A stretch of 64,000 nucleotides of DNA from Legionella fairfieldensis ATCC 49588 (GTDB taxonomy: Bacteria > Pseudomonadota > Gammaproteobacteria > Legionellales > Legionellaceae). The notes beneath the pieces were generated by a model. It saw only the letters and a program-made list of their open reading frames with translations. It was not told the origin of the DNA and did not search any database. The position numbers were made by a program, and so were the translations under genes. Position 1 is the first letter of the stretch. Each line of letters opens with the position of its first letter. Location: positions 112,111-176,110 of the forward strand of contig NZ_JHYC01000001.1 of assembly GCF_000621525.1 (NCBI RefSeq), written 5' to 3'. Positions 27,866 through 37,650 of the stretch are shown here, piece after piece.

Positions 27866-29470
27866 CTATAATAAAATCCGTCGTATATCACTAAGCGAAT
27901 CGGCTATAAATCGTGTAAACCGTGCCGCTTCTGCCCCATCAATAACACGGTGGTCATAAGAAAGCGATAAAGGCAACATTAAGCGTGGCTTAAATTCGCC
28001 TTTGTCATAAACCGGTTTTATACTTGAACGGGATAAACCCAAAATAGCTACCTCAGGACTATTAACGATAGGCGTAAAGGCTGTTCCTCCTATACCGCCC
28101 AGACTCGAAATGGTAAAACAACCACCGCTCATATCGGCAGGCATTAATCCTTTATCACGCGCTTTAGTACTTAAACGTGCCATTTCAAGAGCAATTTCTC
28201 TAACAGAGCATTGATCCACATTTTTTATGACGGGGACTACAAGACCATTCGGTGTTTCAACGGCGATACCAATGTGACAATACCGTTTATAAATTAAATT
28301 CTGGCCACTTGAATCCAGTGAAGTATTAAATTGGGGATACACTGCCAGTGCCCTGGCAACCACTTTAGTTACAAAGGCGAGAATGGTTAATTTATAATCC
28401 GCATGCTTTGCCTGCTCTGTTTCTGATTTCCTGAAAGCTTCCAGTTCGGTAATATCCGCTTCGTCAAATTGGGTAACATGAGGGATAGTAACCCACGAAC
28501 GGTGAACATTAACACCCGTTAACCGCTTAATCTTGTTTAAAGGCTTAATGTCTATTTCGCCAAACTTACTAAAATCAACAGCAGGAGCTGCTGGAAGGGC
28601 AAAACCATTTGCAGTGGTTTTTTCGCTTAACCGGGTTTTTACATAAAGCTGCACATCTTCTTTGGTTATTCTTGATTTTCGTCCGGAACCTTTAACATCA
28701 GCTAAATCAACACCCAACTCACGGGCCATACGGCGAACCGCAGGGCCTGCTGATACTATGGCATTACCCTTTTCCATTCCAGTAGCTGGTGACGAAGCTG
28801 ATCTGGACAGGTTAACAGGTTTCTCAATCTCTGCTACTTCGGAATTTTTCCCGTCTCGTGTCGGTGAAGTGACTATTGATTCATTTTCTGATCCCGTTTC
28901 GGATTTCAAGGTTAAAACCGGACTGCCCTGAGACACTTTATCGCCTGTTTTCACCGCAATTTTTTCAACAATACCTGCTGCTGGTGAGGGGATATCCATC
29001 GTGGCCTTATCTCCTTCCAAAGTAATAAGTGCCTGATCCTTGCTGATGGCCTGACCAACCTCAACCATAATTTCAATCACATCAACATCCGTAGCGCCAC
29101 CAATATCCGGGATGCAAACCTCAAGACTCTGAGTCCCTTTTACTGGTAGCTCCTTTTTTTCCGTTGATTGTTCTGCTTCCTTTTGAATTTCTACAGGTTT
29201 TTCAGCTAATTTTGTGTCTTTTTTATCCTCTTTTGATGTTAAGGTTAAAATAACATCATTTTCAGAAACTTTATCACCGACTTTTAGCCGTACTGCACTC
29301 ACTTTCCCAGCCTGTGGCGAAGGTATTTCCATACTTGCCTTATCGGATTCAAGTGTAATCAAAGGAGTGTCTTTGTTTATTTCATCTCCAGGCTTAACCA
29401 TGATTTCAATGACATCAACATTGGTTGCGCCACCAATATCAGGAACTTTAATTTCAATCTCATTGGTCAT
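27866..29470 (-). CDS. aceF: Pyruvate dehydrogenase complex E2 (dihydrolipoyl acetyltransferase)
   Basis: A 534-residue protein with two lipoyl domains, each with the modified lysine in a DKA sequence (LESDKASMEIP near residue 43; LEGDKATMDIP near residue 152). A Ser/Pro/Ala-rich linker, an E3-binding domain (AVRRMARELGVDLADVKGSG) and the catalytic domain ending in SLSYDHRVIDGAEAARF follow. Two lipoyl domains is fewer than the three in E. coli. It forms the core of the complex that makes acetyl-CoA. Confidence 0.96.
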   Translation of the reverse strand: MTNEIEIKVPDIGGATNVDVIEIMVKPGDEINKDTPLITLESDKASMEIPSPQAGKVSAVRLKVGDKVSENDVILTLTSKEDKKDTKLAEKPVEIQKEAEQSTEKKELPVKGTQSLEVCIPDIGGATDVDVIEIMVEVGQAISKDQALITLEGDKATMDIPSPAAGIVEKIAVKTGDKVSQGSPVLTLKSETGSENESIVTSPTRDGKNSEVAEIEKPVNLSRSASSPATGMEKGNAIVSAGPAVRRMARELGVDLADVKGSGRKSRITKEDVQLYVKTRLSEKTTANGFALPAAPAVDFSKFGEIDIKPLNKIKRLTGVNVHRSWVTIPHVTQFDEADITELEAFRKSETEQAKHADYKLTILAFVTKVVARALAVYPQFNTSLDSSGQNLIYKRYCHIGIAVETPNGLVVPVIKNVDQCSVREIALEMARLSTKARDKGLMPADMSGGCFTISSLGGIGGTAFTPIVNSPEVAILGLSRSSIKPVYDKGEFKPRLMLPLSLSYDHRVIDGAEAARFTRFIADSLSDIRRILL

Positions 29471-29478
29471 ATTTATCC

Positions 29479-32142
29479 TCAGTGAGTCACAGGATTCGGT
29501 TTTTTACTGTCAATACCATAACGCTTCATGGCCTCAGTTACTGTTGATTTAGGCAATTCATCTTGCTGTGCCAAAGCATCCAACGCAGTTAAAACAATAA
29601 ATTTGGCATCTACTTCGAAAAAGTGACGTAAACGTTGTCTTGTATCGCTGCGTCCGTACCCGTCAGTTCCCAAGGTAACAAAAGGAGCAGAAACAAAAGG
29701 TCTGATTTGATCAGCATACAAACGCATATAATCAGTGGCAGCAATAACAGGCCCCTTACGTTCAGCAAGCATTTTAGCGACATAACATTCATGCGGTTTA
29801 TCTTCCGGATGCAAGCGATTATGCCGTTCAACCGCCAGGCCATCACGACGCAGTTCATTAAAGCTGGTTACGCTCCATATATCAGCAGTGACACCGTAAT
29901 CTTCTTCAAGCATTTTTGCTGCAGTAATGACTTCACGCAAAATAGTTCCACTACCTAATAATTGCACATGTTTTTTAGCTTTTTTATTACTTTCCTGTAA
30001 GAGATACATTCCCTTGATAATGCCTTCTTCAACACCTTCTGGCATATCAGGATGAGTATAGTTTTCATTCATTACCGTAATATAGTAAAACACATTTTCC
30101 TGCTTTTCATACATACGGTACAATCCATGCTGAACGATGACAGCTAATTCGTAAGCGTAAGTTGGATCATAACTGACACAATTAGGAATGGTAGAAGCCA
30201 GTAAATGGCTATGACCATCCTGATGTTGCAAACCTTCGCCTGCCAAGGTAGTACGACCCGCCGTACCTCCCAAGAGAAATCCACGAGCCTGCATATCACC
30301 GGCGGCCCAGGCCAAATCGCCAATACGCTGAAAACCAAACATAGAGTAGTAGATATAAAAAGGGATCATTGTCAGTTTATTTGAACTATAGGACGTGGCG
30401 GCTGCCATCCAGGAACAGAATGCGCCTGCTTCATTGATACCTTCCTCAAGAATTTGGCCGTCTTTTGCCTCACGGTAATACATAACCTGCTCATGATCAA
30501 CTGGTGTATACAATTGACCCACAGGAGAATAAATACCAATTTGACGGAATAAACCCTCCATACCAAAAGTTCGACACTCGTCAGGAACAATAGGGACTAT
30601 TCTAGGACCTAACTCCTTATCTTTTAACAGAACAGAAAGGATGCGAACAAAAGCCATGGTGGTTGAAATTTCCCGATCACCCGAGCTTTTGGTAACCGCG
30701 GCAAAGCTGGAGAGATCAGGCGCTTTTAATGGCGCTACATTTACATGGCGTGCTGGCAAATACCCTCCCAAGGCTTCACGCTGTTTGCGTAAATATTGTA
30801 TTTCCGGACTATCGTCATCAGGGCGATAAAAAGGAATTTCTGTAATCTTGTCATCACTGACTGGAATACTAAAACGATCTCGAAACGCGCGTAATTGCTC
30901 AATGCTCATTTTCTTTTGCTGATGAGTAATATTTTGTCCTTCACCCGCAGCCCCCATACCATACCCTTTAATTGTTTTAGCCAGGATTACAGTCGGACTT
31001 CCTTTATGCTCTACTGCCTGTGAATAAGCGGCATATACTTTTTGAGGATCATGACCACCACGGTTTAAACGCCAGATTTCTTCATCTGACATATTGTCTA
31101 CTATTTTTTTCAACTCAGGATACTGGCCAAAAAAATGTTCGCGCACATAGGCCCCATTATTTGCCTTATAAGCCTGGTAATCACCATCAACACATTCTTC
31201 CATGCGTTTTTGCATTAAACCATTATGATCACGTTCAAATAACGGGTCCCAACGTCCGCCCCAGATAACCTTAATCACATTCCAGCCAGCGCCACGAAAA
31301 AGACCTTCCAGTTCCTGAATAATTTTGCCATTGCCACGCACGGGGCCATCAAGTCGCTGCAGATTGCAATTGACTACAAAAATAAGATTATCCAGCTTCT
31401 CTCGGGCAGCAATCGATAAAGCGCCGACTGATTCCGGTTCATCCATTTCTCCATCACCCAGAAACGCCCAGACTTTACGGCCTTCTGCTTTAATTAAACC
31501 TCTATTTTCAAGGTATTTGAGAAAACGTGCCTGATAGATTGCCTGTAGTGGGCCTAATCCCATCGATACCGTGGGAAACTGCCAGAATTCGCCCATTAAC
31601 CAGGGATGAGGATAAGAGGATAATCCATCGACCTCAACTTCTTGTCTGAATTTATCCAGTTGTTGCTCGGTTAAACGCCCCTCAAGAAATGCGCGAGCAT
31701 AAATCCCGGGGGAGGAGTGACCCTGTATATAAAGCAAATCACCACCATTGGAACCATTGGCGCCCTTAAAAAAATAATTAAATCCTGTTTCATAAAGAGT
31801 AGATGAGGATGCGTAAGAAGCGATATGCCCCCCAAGCTCCGGTGCATACTTTCCTGCGCGCAAAACCATAGCGACAGCGTTCCAGCGAATAAGTGCGCTA
31901 ATCCGTTTACCCAGCCCTTCATCAGGGGGTATCTGTTTTTCTTCATACGTTTTTATGGTGTTACGATAAGGCGTATTAATCGATGTGTTTAAAGATATCC
32001 CCTCAGCATTCGCTTTATTTACAAGCTCCTGGATAAGGAAAGCAGCACGTTCATTACCATCACTGGCCAATACAGATTGTAAGGCATCCAGCCATTCGCG
32101 CGTTTCCATTGGATCGATATCATTACTATTTTCATGTGCCAT
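29479..32142 (-). CDS. aceE: Pyruvate dehydrogenase E1 component (homodimeric type)
   Basis: An 887-residue ThDP enzyme. The thiamine pyrophosphate motif GDGEMDEPES is near residue 230, the N-terminal IQGHSSPGIYARAFLEGRL matches AceE, and the late GTDGYGRSDTRQRLRHFFEVD closes the C-terminal domain. It decarboxylates pyruvate and transfers the acetyl group to E2. GAGGAT precedes the ATG. It is first in the operon with aceF 8 bases downstream. Confidence 0.97.
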   Translation of the reverse strand: MAHENSNDIDPMETREWLDALQSVLASDGNERAAFLIQELVNKANAEGISLNTSINTPYRNTIKTYEEKQIPPDEGLGKRISALIRWNAVAMVLRAGKYAPELGGHIASYASSSTLYETGFNYFFKGANGSNGGDLLYIQGHSSPGIYARAFLEGRLTEQQLDKFRQEVEVDGLSSYPHPWLMGEFWQFPTVSMGLGPLQAIYQARFLKYLENRGLIKAEGRKVWAFLGDGEMDEPESVGALSIAAREKLDNLIFVVNCNLQRLDGPVRGNGKIIQELEGLFRGAGWNVIKVIWGGRWDPLFERDHNGLMQKRMEECVDGDYQAYKANNGAYVREHFFGQYPELKKIVDNMSDEEIWRLNRGGHDPQKVYAAYSQAVEHKGSPTVILAKTIKGYGMGAAGEGQNITHQQKKMSIEQLRAFRDRFSIPVSDDKITEIPFYRPDDDSPEIQYLRKQREALGGYLPARHVNVAPLKAPDLSSFAAVTKSSGDREISTTMAFVRILSVLLKDKELGPRIVPIVPDECRTFGMEGLFRQIGIYSPVGQLYTPVDHEQVMYYREAKDGQILEEGINEAGAFCSWMAAATSYSSNKLTMIPFYIYYSMFGFQRIGDLAWAAGDMQARGFLLGGTAGRTTLAGEGLQHQDGHSHLLASTIPNCVSYDPTYAYELAVIVQHGLYRMYEKQENVFYYITVMNENYTHPDMPEGVEEGIIKGMYLLQESNKKAKKHVQLLGSGTILREVITAAKMLEEDYGVTADIWSVTSFNELRRDGLAVERHNRLHPEDKPHECYVAKMLAERKGPVIAATDYMRLYADQIRPFVSAPFVTLGTDGYGRSDTRQRLRHFFEVDAKFIVLTALDALAQQDELPKSTVTEAMKRYGIDSKKPNPVTH

Positions 32143-32207
32143 GAATGTATCCTCATATACTCTTAGAGTTACCCAGTCATTCTATCAGAATTACTGAATT
32201 AATATTT

Positions 32208-32585
32208 TTAGCTATTACGAAATGGGGTCTGGTGTAAATACTTGGGAATAGTACCCTTACAGGCCCGCACACAAACCCGATAATCAGCCTGACAATTGCA
32301 AGTTGTTTTGCGGCATTGTAGTGGATCACAGAAGGAATTCAACTGAAGTGCAATAAATTCCCCTTTCACACGCTGCTCATGTAGGTAATGTGCATAATTT
32401 TTAGCTGTTAATTCTGTTGCAGCCGCAGAACACTGTAGATTATTATTACGACACACTTTAGTACAAATTTTTAGTCTGTTTTCGCAATTTATCTTACACG
32501 AGACAAAATGATTATTACCATAAAAAAGAAAGTGTTGCGTACAAGATAGTAAACATAGGAAGCTACAGTATAATACGAGCCTCAT
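32208..32585 (-). CDS. Small cysteine-rich lipoprotein
   Basis: A 125-residue protein; the start at 32585 (MRLVLYCSFLCLLSC) gives a short lipoprotein signal with the lipidated Cys in CLLSC. The mature part has about a dozen Cys in two spaced clusters: CKINCENRLKICTKVC (C-x3-C-x6-C-x3-C) and CNCQADYRVCVRAC (C-x-C-x6-C-x3-C). Paired CX3C units suggest helical hairpins held by disulfides in the periplasm. No family recognised. It lies upstream of aceE on the same strand. Confidence 0.65.
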   Translation of the reverse strand: MRLVLYCSFLCLLSCTQHFLFYGNNHFVSCKINCENRLKICTKVCRNNNLQCSAAATELTAKNYAHYLHEQRVKGEFIALQLNSFCDPLQCRKTTCNCQADYRVCVRACKGTIPKYLHQTPFRNS

Positions 32586-32742
32586 AATAGAATTTATCAT
32601 AGATAACCCACTTAATTACACCTGTCCCAGGCAGCCTGTCCAACAAACCTTACCTTAAATGCATAACAAAATATACAGGGTATACGATTCCGCCCAATAA
32701 TCAGTTCCACCTAAAAAAACTTAAAACAGGTTTATTAAAGGC

Positions 32743-33498
32743 TTATTTTAGCCAGGCAACCAAAGTAAAAAATGCAATAAAAACAAGGTAAACAATTAAC
32801 GCATGTTCTACCAAACTTTCTGCATAGGACATCTGTACAGATTCATTATCGCTGGTACGCGCAGCAAGAAGTCCTCCTTCACTTAAAAATTCTGTATTAT
32901 TTTCAGGAGACGATGGCAGTTTTTGAATAAAGAAATGAATACCTCGCTGAAAATTTCCTACTAATAAATAAAGAAACACGGTAAGCCTTACGGGAATCCA
33001 ATCCAGTATATTTGTTAGAGAGGCGGCCAATTTAGCCGTCAGTTCCTGGTAGCGGCATAAAGAAATAAGGCGGTAAATGAGTACTCCAGATGCCCCAGTT
33101 ATTATATACCAGAAAATAACGGCAAATAATTGTCCATTCACTTTTGCGAAATAGCGACCTGCTTCCATTTCGTTATGCTCTTCACCCATTTCCTGTCTGA
33201 CAGGATAAAATGAATTTTCTGGGCCCAGACAATAATAAAAAATAGCTAAATTAAGAAGTAATCCAATAAATCCAAAGAGTACGTGATTAAAAACCAAAAA
33301 CACCAGACCTGTTATAAATAACACAGGAAAAATAACAGCAATCATTCCTACCGCAGGTGTTGAAAAAAAGCTGTTTTGAGGAAGCCGTTGACGAATAGCA
33401 TCAAAATAAGAAGAAAACCAATAAAATCGTTTGTAAGACAGAGCATGAACAAGAAAGCGCTCACTTAATAAACAAAGGACAATTACCAATAATTTCAT
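32743..33498 (-). CDS. ampE: AmpE-like inner-membrane protein
   Basis: A 251-residue membrane protein with four or five hydrophobic segments. The N-terminal LLVIVLCLLSERFL and the conserved FYYCLGPENSFYPVRQ (the CLGP motif) identify the AmpE/CobD-like family. In enterobacteria AmpE is encoded with AmpD and was linked to beta-lactamase induction signalling; its biochemical role is unclear. Here ampD is absent and the gene follows an antiporter by 2 bases, so the context differs. Confidence 0.85.
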   Translation of the reverse strand: MKLLVIVLCLLSERFLVHALSYKRFYWFSSYFDAIRQRLPQNSFFSTPAVGMIAVIFPVLFITGLVFLVFNHVLFGFIGLLLNLAIFYYCLGPENSFYPVRQEMGEEHNEMEAGRYFAKVNGQLFAVIFWYIITGASGVLIYRLISLCRYQELTAKLAASLTNILDWIPVRLTVFLYLLVGNFQRGIHFFIQKLPSSPENNTEFLSEGGLLAARTSDNESVQMSYAESLVEHALIVYLVFIAFFTLVAWLK

Positions 33499-33500
33499 TT

Positions 33501-34676
33501 TTAATCCTTGCGCATTTTATCAGACAGGGCTATGGGTGTTGGATACTTTAACACTACCAGATAGGAAGATACTATAAATGTTAAAATAGTTGTCGCTTGT
33601 ATCAGGTTGGACGCCACTTCAGAGATAAGCTTTGTACTCAATGCAATACTTGCTACCAATAAAGAAAATTCACTGGCTTGCCCTAAACGTACCCCGACTT
33701 CGGCAGCTACTGTTTTCTTTTCTCCCGCTTTAACCAGAAGAAAATTAAATAAAACGGGTTTAACAAGAAGCATTAAAAAGGACAGGATACAAGCTGGTAT
33801 AACAACTTGGGCGGCATAACCAAAATTAAAAGTAGCACCAATTGAAAAGAAAAACATTACGAGAAAAAAATCGCGCAGAGGCTTGAGACTTTCTGCAATG
33901 TAAAGAGAAATTGGACTAGCTGCAAGTGCAACACCGGCAATAAATGCACCGATATCTTCGGACAAACCTGATTTCTGTGCAAGAAAAGACATGCCTAAAC
34001 ACCAGCCAATTGATAAGAGAAAAACATATTCTTGCGTTCTATCAAAACGGGCAAGCAATTTTACAAGAACGTAACGTTCTACAGCAAAAGCAAAAAGAAT
34101 AAGCGCTGGTAAAGCGATTCCTACTAAAATCAGATCATCCCAGGAAAAACCACCGGTAGCATTTCGGGCACCGTTAATTAGAATTAACACAATAATAGCG
34201 ATAACGTCCTGCATTAAAAGCACACTGATCATTACTTCGCCAGTATGTTGATGATGCAAAATAGTGGTTGGTAACAATTTAAGGCCGATAATTGTACTTG
34301 AAAACATCATTGCCGCACCCAGAATCCAGGATTCGGTGGTCGTTAAACCAAACCAACGGCCAATCAAATAAGCAGTAACAGCAAAAAATAAAGAACTGAT
34401 CAGCGCAATCCAGGTTATCTTTTTTAACATATGTACCAAATTCTGTGGTTGCAAATGCAGACCAAGTAAAAACAGCAGAAATACAATGCCAATATCCCCA
34501 ACCTGTTGAACAACACTCACGTCTGAAACTAACTTTAATCCCCAGGGCCCTAGTGCTGCACCTAACAAAATGTAAGCAACCAGCAGCGATTGCCTTGTAT
34601 ACAATACCAGGGTTGAAAAAACAGCAGCCCCTGCAAATATTAAGAAAATGGTATAAAAAACTGCGCCACTGTGCAT
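33501..34676 (-). CDS. Monovalent cation:proton antiporter (CPA2, Kef type)
   Basis: A 391-residue protein of about 12 membrane helices. Markers are ILLGAALGPWGL, GIVFLLFLLGLHLQP, SSTIIGLKLLP, LLMQDVIAIIVL and GLSEDIGAFIAGVALA, all typical of KefB/KefC-like exchangers. It ends soon after the last helix (YPTPIALSDKMRKD), so the C-terminal TrkA-N/RCK regulatory domain of KefB is absent. It likely exchanges K+ or Na+ for H+ at the inner membrane. It is probably co-transcribed with ampE. Confidence 0.9.
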   Translation of the reverse strand: MHSGAVFYTIFLIFAGAAVFSTLVLYTRQSLLVAYILLGAALGPWGLKLVSDVSVVQQVGDIGIVFLLFLLGLHLQPQNLVHMLKKITWIALISSLFFAVTAYLIGRWFGLTTTESWILGAAMMFSSTIIGLKLLPTTILHHQHTGEVMISVLLMQDVIAIIVLILINGARNATGGFSWDDLILVGIALPALILFAFAVERYVLVKLLARFDRTQEYVFLLSIGWCLGMSFLAQKSGLSEDIGAFIAGVALAASPISLYIAESLKPLRDFFLVMFFFSIGATFNFGYAAQVVIPACILSFLMLLVKPVLFNFLLVKAGEKKTVAAEVGVRLGQASEFSLLVASIALSTKLISEVASNLIQATTILTFIVSSYLVVLKYPTPIALSDKMRKD

Positions 34677-34831
34677 AAATTTAGCGTCTCACCAATAGAA
34701 AAATCGAATTAACGTTATTCAAAGCTATATACCACAAAATGGACTCATTAAACCAGAGTATTGTGTAATTTAGATCCAGTCTGGAGGCATTTGATTATCA
34801 GTTCGCTCAATAAATCCCGCATACAGGAACA

Positions 34832-35821
34832 TTAATGGTAGCCTTCATGCGATTTGCCGCGAAAAACATAATAGGCATAAGCAGTATAAGCCATTAAAAC
34901 AGGTAACATGATGCCAACACCGACCAAAATAAAAATCAACGTGGTATCGGGAGCGACTGCTTCCCATAAAGTGACCTGATGAGGGATCAAATAGGGATAA
35001 ACACTGATAGCAATCCCTAAATAAGAACATAAAAAAATCACGATGCTAAAAATGAACGGTTTATACTCATGTCCCTCTGTCAGGCTTCGCCAGGTTAAAA
35101 AAATCATAACGGCCGTGATTATAGGCAATGGCGAGAGCAATAAAATATTCGGGAAGCTATACCAGCGATTAATGATCTCAGTACTGTGTAATGGAGTCCA
35201 AATACTGACGAATACTAAAAAGAAACTCACCAGGGTTAATAAACCTTTGGCAAAATCTCTCATTTTATTTTGCAGACTGCCTTCCGATTTCATAATCATC
35301 CAGGTTGCGCCCAATAGCCCATAACCACACACCAACGCAACACCTGTCAGAAGACTAAATGGAGTAAGCCACACGCTATTAATAGTTAATGCCATTTCAT
35401 TGATAGAAAAACCTTGTACGAAACAACCTAATACGACTCCCTGAAAAAAAGAGGCGGCGATGGAGCTTATAGTAAATAACCAATTCCAGAGAGGTTTGGA
35501 TGTGTCTGCTTTGAAACGAAATTCAAAACTTACTCCTCTAAAAATTAATGCAATCAACATAAGCATAAGAGGCATATATAACACGGGCAATAATAAGCCA
35601 TAAACCACAGGAAAAGCACCATAGAGCATAGCTGCCCCGAAAACGAGCCAGGTTTCATTACCATCCCATACAGGCGCGATGGAATTCATCATTTGATCGC
35701 GCTCGTCTTCATTTTGGGTAAAAGGGAAAAGAACACCTATACCCAAATCAAAACCGTCTAAAATAACGTACATGATTATAATAAACGCTAATAAACCCGC
35801 AAAAATAAGTGGCAGCATCAT
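34832..35821 (-). CDS. cydB: Cytochrome bd-type quinol oxidase subunit II
   Basis: A 329-residue membrane subunit. The N-terminal YVILDGFDLGIGVLFPF and the conserved VWDGNETWLVFGAAMLYGAFP and RGVSFEFRFK segments identify CydB/CioB. It pairs with the haem-bearing CydA to reduce oxygen with quinol. Its ATG overlaps the cydA stop by 4 bases (ATGA). No CydX-like small ORF was found after it. Confidence 0.96.
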   Translation of the reverse strand: MMLPLIFAGLLAFIIIMYVILDGFDLGIGVLFPFTQNEDERDQMMNSIAPVWDGNETWLVFGAAMLYGAFPVVYGLLLPVLYMPLMLMLIALIFRGVSFEFRFKADTSKPLWNWLFTISSIAASFFQGVVLGCFVQGFSINEMALTINSVWLTPFSLLTGVALVCGYGLLGATWMIMKSEGSLQNKMRDFAKGLLTLVSFFLVFVSIWTPLHSTEIINRWYSFPNILLLSPLPIITAVMIFLTWRSLTEGHEYKPFIFSIVIFLCSYLGIAISVYPYLIPHQVTLWEAVAPDTTLIFILVGVGIMLPVLMAYTAYAYYVFRGKSHEGYH

Positions 35822-37182
35822 TTTCTCTCTATATCAGTCATATATTGAAAGGAATGGGATTCAATGCCATGATGATCAAGCGCTAATGGTCCTGTACGAA
35901 TCATTTTAAAAAGGTAATAAAGATAGAATCCAAAAACAATGCCATAAGCCAGAAGCAGTAGTATCATCGAAATAATCACTTCTTCCATACCAACAGCAGA
36001 AACAGCATCTCTGGTCTTCATAAGATTATAAATAACCCAGGGCTGTCGGCCCATTTCAGCCGTTAACCAGCCAGAAATACTGGCAATAAACCCCAGCGGC
36101 GCCATCAACAGACATAGTCGGTGAAAACGTCGCGATGAATAAAGAATACCTTTAGCGCGAAGCCATAATGCCAGCAATGCTATGCCAAACATTAAAAGCC
36201 CAATACCGACCATAATCCTGAATGTAAAGAAAACAGGAGCCACGCGAGGCTGCTCCATATTACTTACAGAATCCAGCCCCAACAATTCTCCATTCCATTC
36301 ATGTGTATTTAATAAACTAGCCAATTTGGGAATAGTAATAGCGTATCTATTTTTTTGCTCTTCTTGCGAGGGGAATGCAAAAAGCACGAAAGGCGCGCCT
36401 TTTTGGGTATTCCAATTTCCTTCTATTGCTGCCGTTTTTAAAGGTTGATAACGATAAATAACAAGGCCTACAACATCACCTATAACAATTTGCAAAGGCA
36501 CCACTATCAAAGCGGACCACATGACAAAGGACAGGCAAGTTTTTGCAACATGCAAGTGTTGCTTTTTAAGGAGAAAATAACACGCCACACCCGCTATTAC
36601 AAAACAAGTCGTTGTATAGGAAGCCAAAATCATATGAATCAAGCGAGGAATAAAAGAAGGATTAAAAACAACATCCCACCAGTTCGCAACAACATATTTA
36701 CCCGCTGAAATTTCATAGCCGGCGGGGGTTTGCATCCATGAATTGGCAGACATAATCCAGAATGCTGAAACAGTTGTTCCGATGGTTACAAAAAGAGTGG
36801 CTATAAAATGCAAGATCGGCGGAACGCGTTTCCAGCCAAAAAGCATCACCCCAAGAAAACCGGCTTCGAGAAAAAAAGCCGTTAACGTTTCATAAGCAAA
36901 TAAAGCACCTAACACACTACCAAATCGAATAATTAAAGGTCCAAAATTGGTTCCTATCTGATAAGCCAGAACAATACCCGATACCACCCCCATCCCAAAA
37001 GTAAGCGCGAAAATTTTAGTCCAGAATTTACAAATTTTTAAATAAACAGGATTGTTAGTTTTTAGCCATACGGCTTCCATAATAACCAAAAATACGGCCA
37101 GACCTAAATTGAGCGTGGGAAAAAGAATGTGAAATCCAATGCTAAAAGCAAATTGTATCCTTGATAATAGTTCTACCACCAT
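35818..37182 (-). CDS. cydA: Cytochrome bd-type quinol oxidase subunit I (CIO-like)
   Basis: A 454-residue haem subunit. Haem ligands are in FSIGFHILFPTLN (His19-equivalent) and the later helices; the quinol and haem segment GWLTAEMGRQPWVIYNLMKT is present. It is shorter than the E. coli protein (about 520) and lacks the long Q-loop insert, which places it with the cyanide-insensitive oxidase (CioA) subgroup. It acts as a terminal oxidase in the inner membrane, useful at low oxygen. Confidence 0.95.
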   Translation of the reverse strand: MVVELLSRIQFAFSIGFHILFPTLNLGLAVFLVIMEAVWLKTNNPVYLKICKFWTKIFALTFGMGVVSGIVLAYQIGTNFGPLIIRFGSVLGALFAYETLTAFFLEAGFLGVMLFGWKRVPPILHFIATLFVTIGTTVSAFWIMSANSWMQTPAGYEISAGKYVVANWWDVVFNPSFIPRLIHMILASYTTTCFVIAGVACYFLLKKQHLHVAKTCLSFVMWSALIVVPLQIVIGDVVGLVIYRYQPLKTAAIEGNWNTQKGAPFVLFAFPSQEEQKNRYAITIPKLASLLNTHEWNGELLGLDSVSNMEQPRVAPVFFTFRIMVGIGLLMFGIALLALWLRAKGILYSSRRFHRLCLLMAPLGFIASISGWLTAEMGRQPWVIYNLMKTRDAVSAVGMEEVIISMILLLLAYGIVFGFYLYYLFKMIRTGPLALDHHGIESHSFQYMTDIERK

Positions 37183-37650
37183 GCTGCCTCCTCAACGAAG
37201 GAATAATTTCTTATATCCTGCCAGCAAATTTCTCTCATGGTAAATACATCCAGAAGTTGTTATCATACACTTAATTTCAAATTATTAAACCTTCTTCACG
37301 TGTTTTATAATAAAAGCTTTGTGCTGGACAAAAAATTCAAAGAGTACCGAATTGCCAACGTAAGTCGTCGATTCCAATTAGCTTTAACAAGACATGCATG
37401 CCGACTTTTATCGGCAATTCGCGTTAATGGTTTTTTTGTCCGGCACAAAGGTTAAACTCGCCTGATGTACTGAGCATAATAGACAATTAGTAATCAAGCT
37501 GGTAACATTTTATTTTTGTCTATTTGTTTTATTAATCAGTCTGATTAGAGAGTATTTATTATTTCGTGTAGCAAAACCGACAAACATTCCGAATAACCTC
37601 ACTAACAAGCATGATTGATACTTAACAGGAACTTTGGAGCAAAGAAGCTA
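37183..37650. other. Intergenic region between cydA and the MFS gene
   Basis: About 470 bp that holds the divergent promoters and a complete MITE-like palindrome (37317-37450). No gene is supported; the open frame at 37237-37455 crosses the repeat and is not coding. Confidence 0.6.
37317..37450. repeat. MITE-like palindromic element, full copy
   Basis: A 134-bp element with matching ends CTTTGTGCTGGAC (left) and GTCCGGCACAAAG (right, inverse CTTTGTGCCGGAC). Inside, both arms share GGACAAAAAA, GAATTGCC and an AAGTCG tract, giving imperfect arms of about 50 bp around a centre rich in ATGCAT. It has no coding capacity. A shorter copy is at 15459-15548 and a solo end at 18904. Confidence 0.72.

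Noticed and set aside
34680-34831. Possible cydX after cydB
   Set aside because: Only a 20-codon frame is present, without the expected hydrophobic segment.
37237-37455. Plus-strand frame of 72 codons between cydA and the MFS gene
   Set aside because: It is mostly the palindromic repeat; nothing protein-like.
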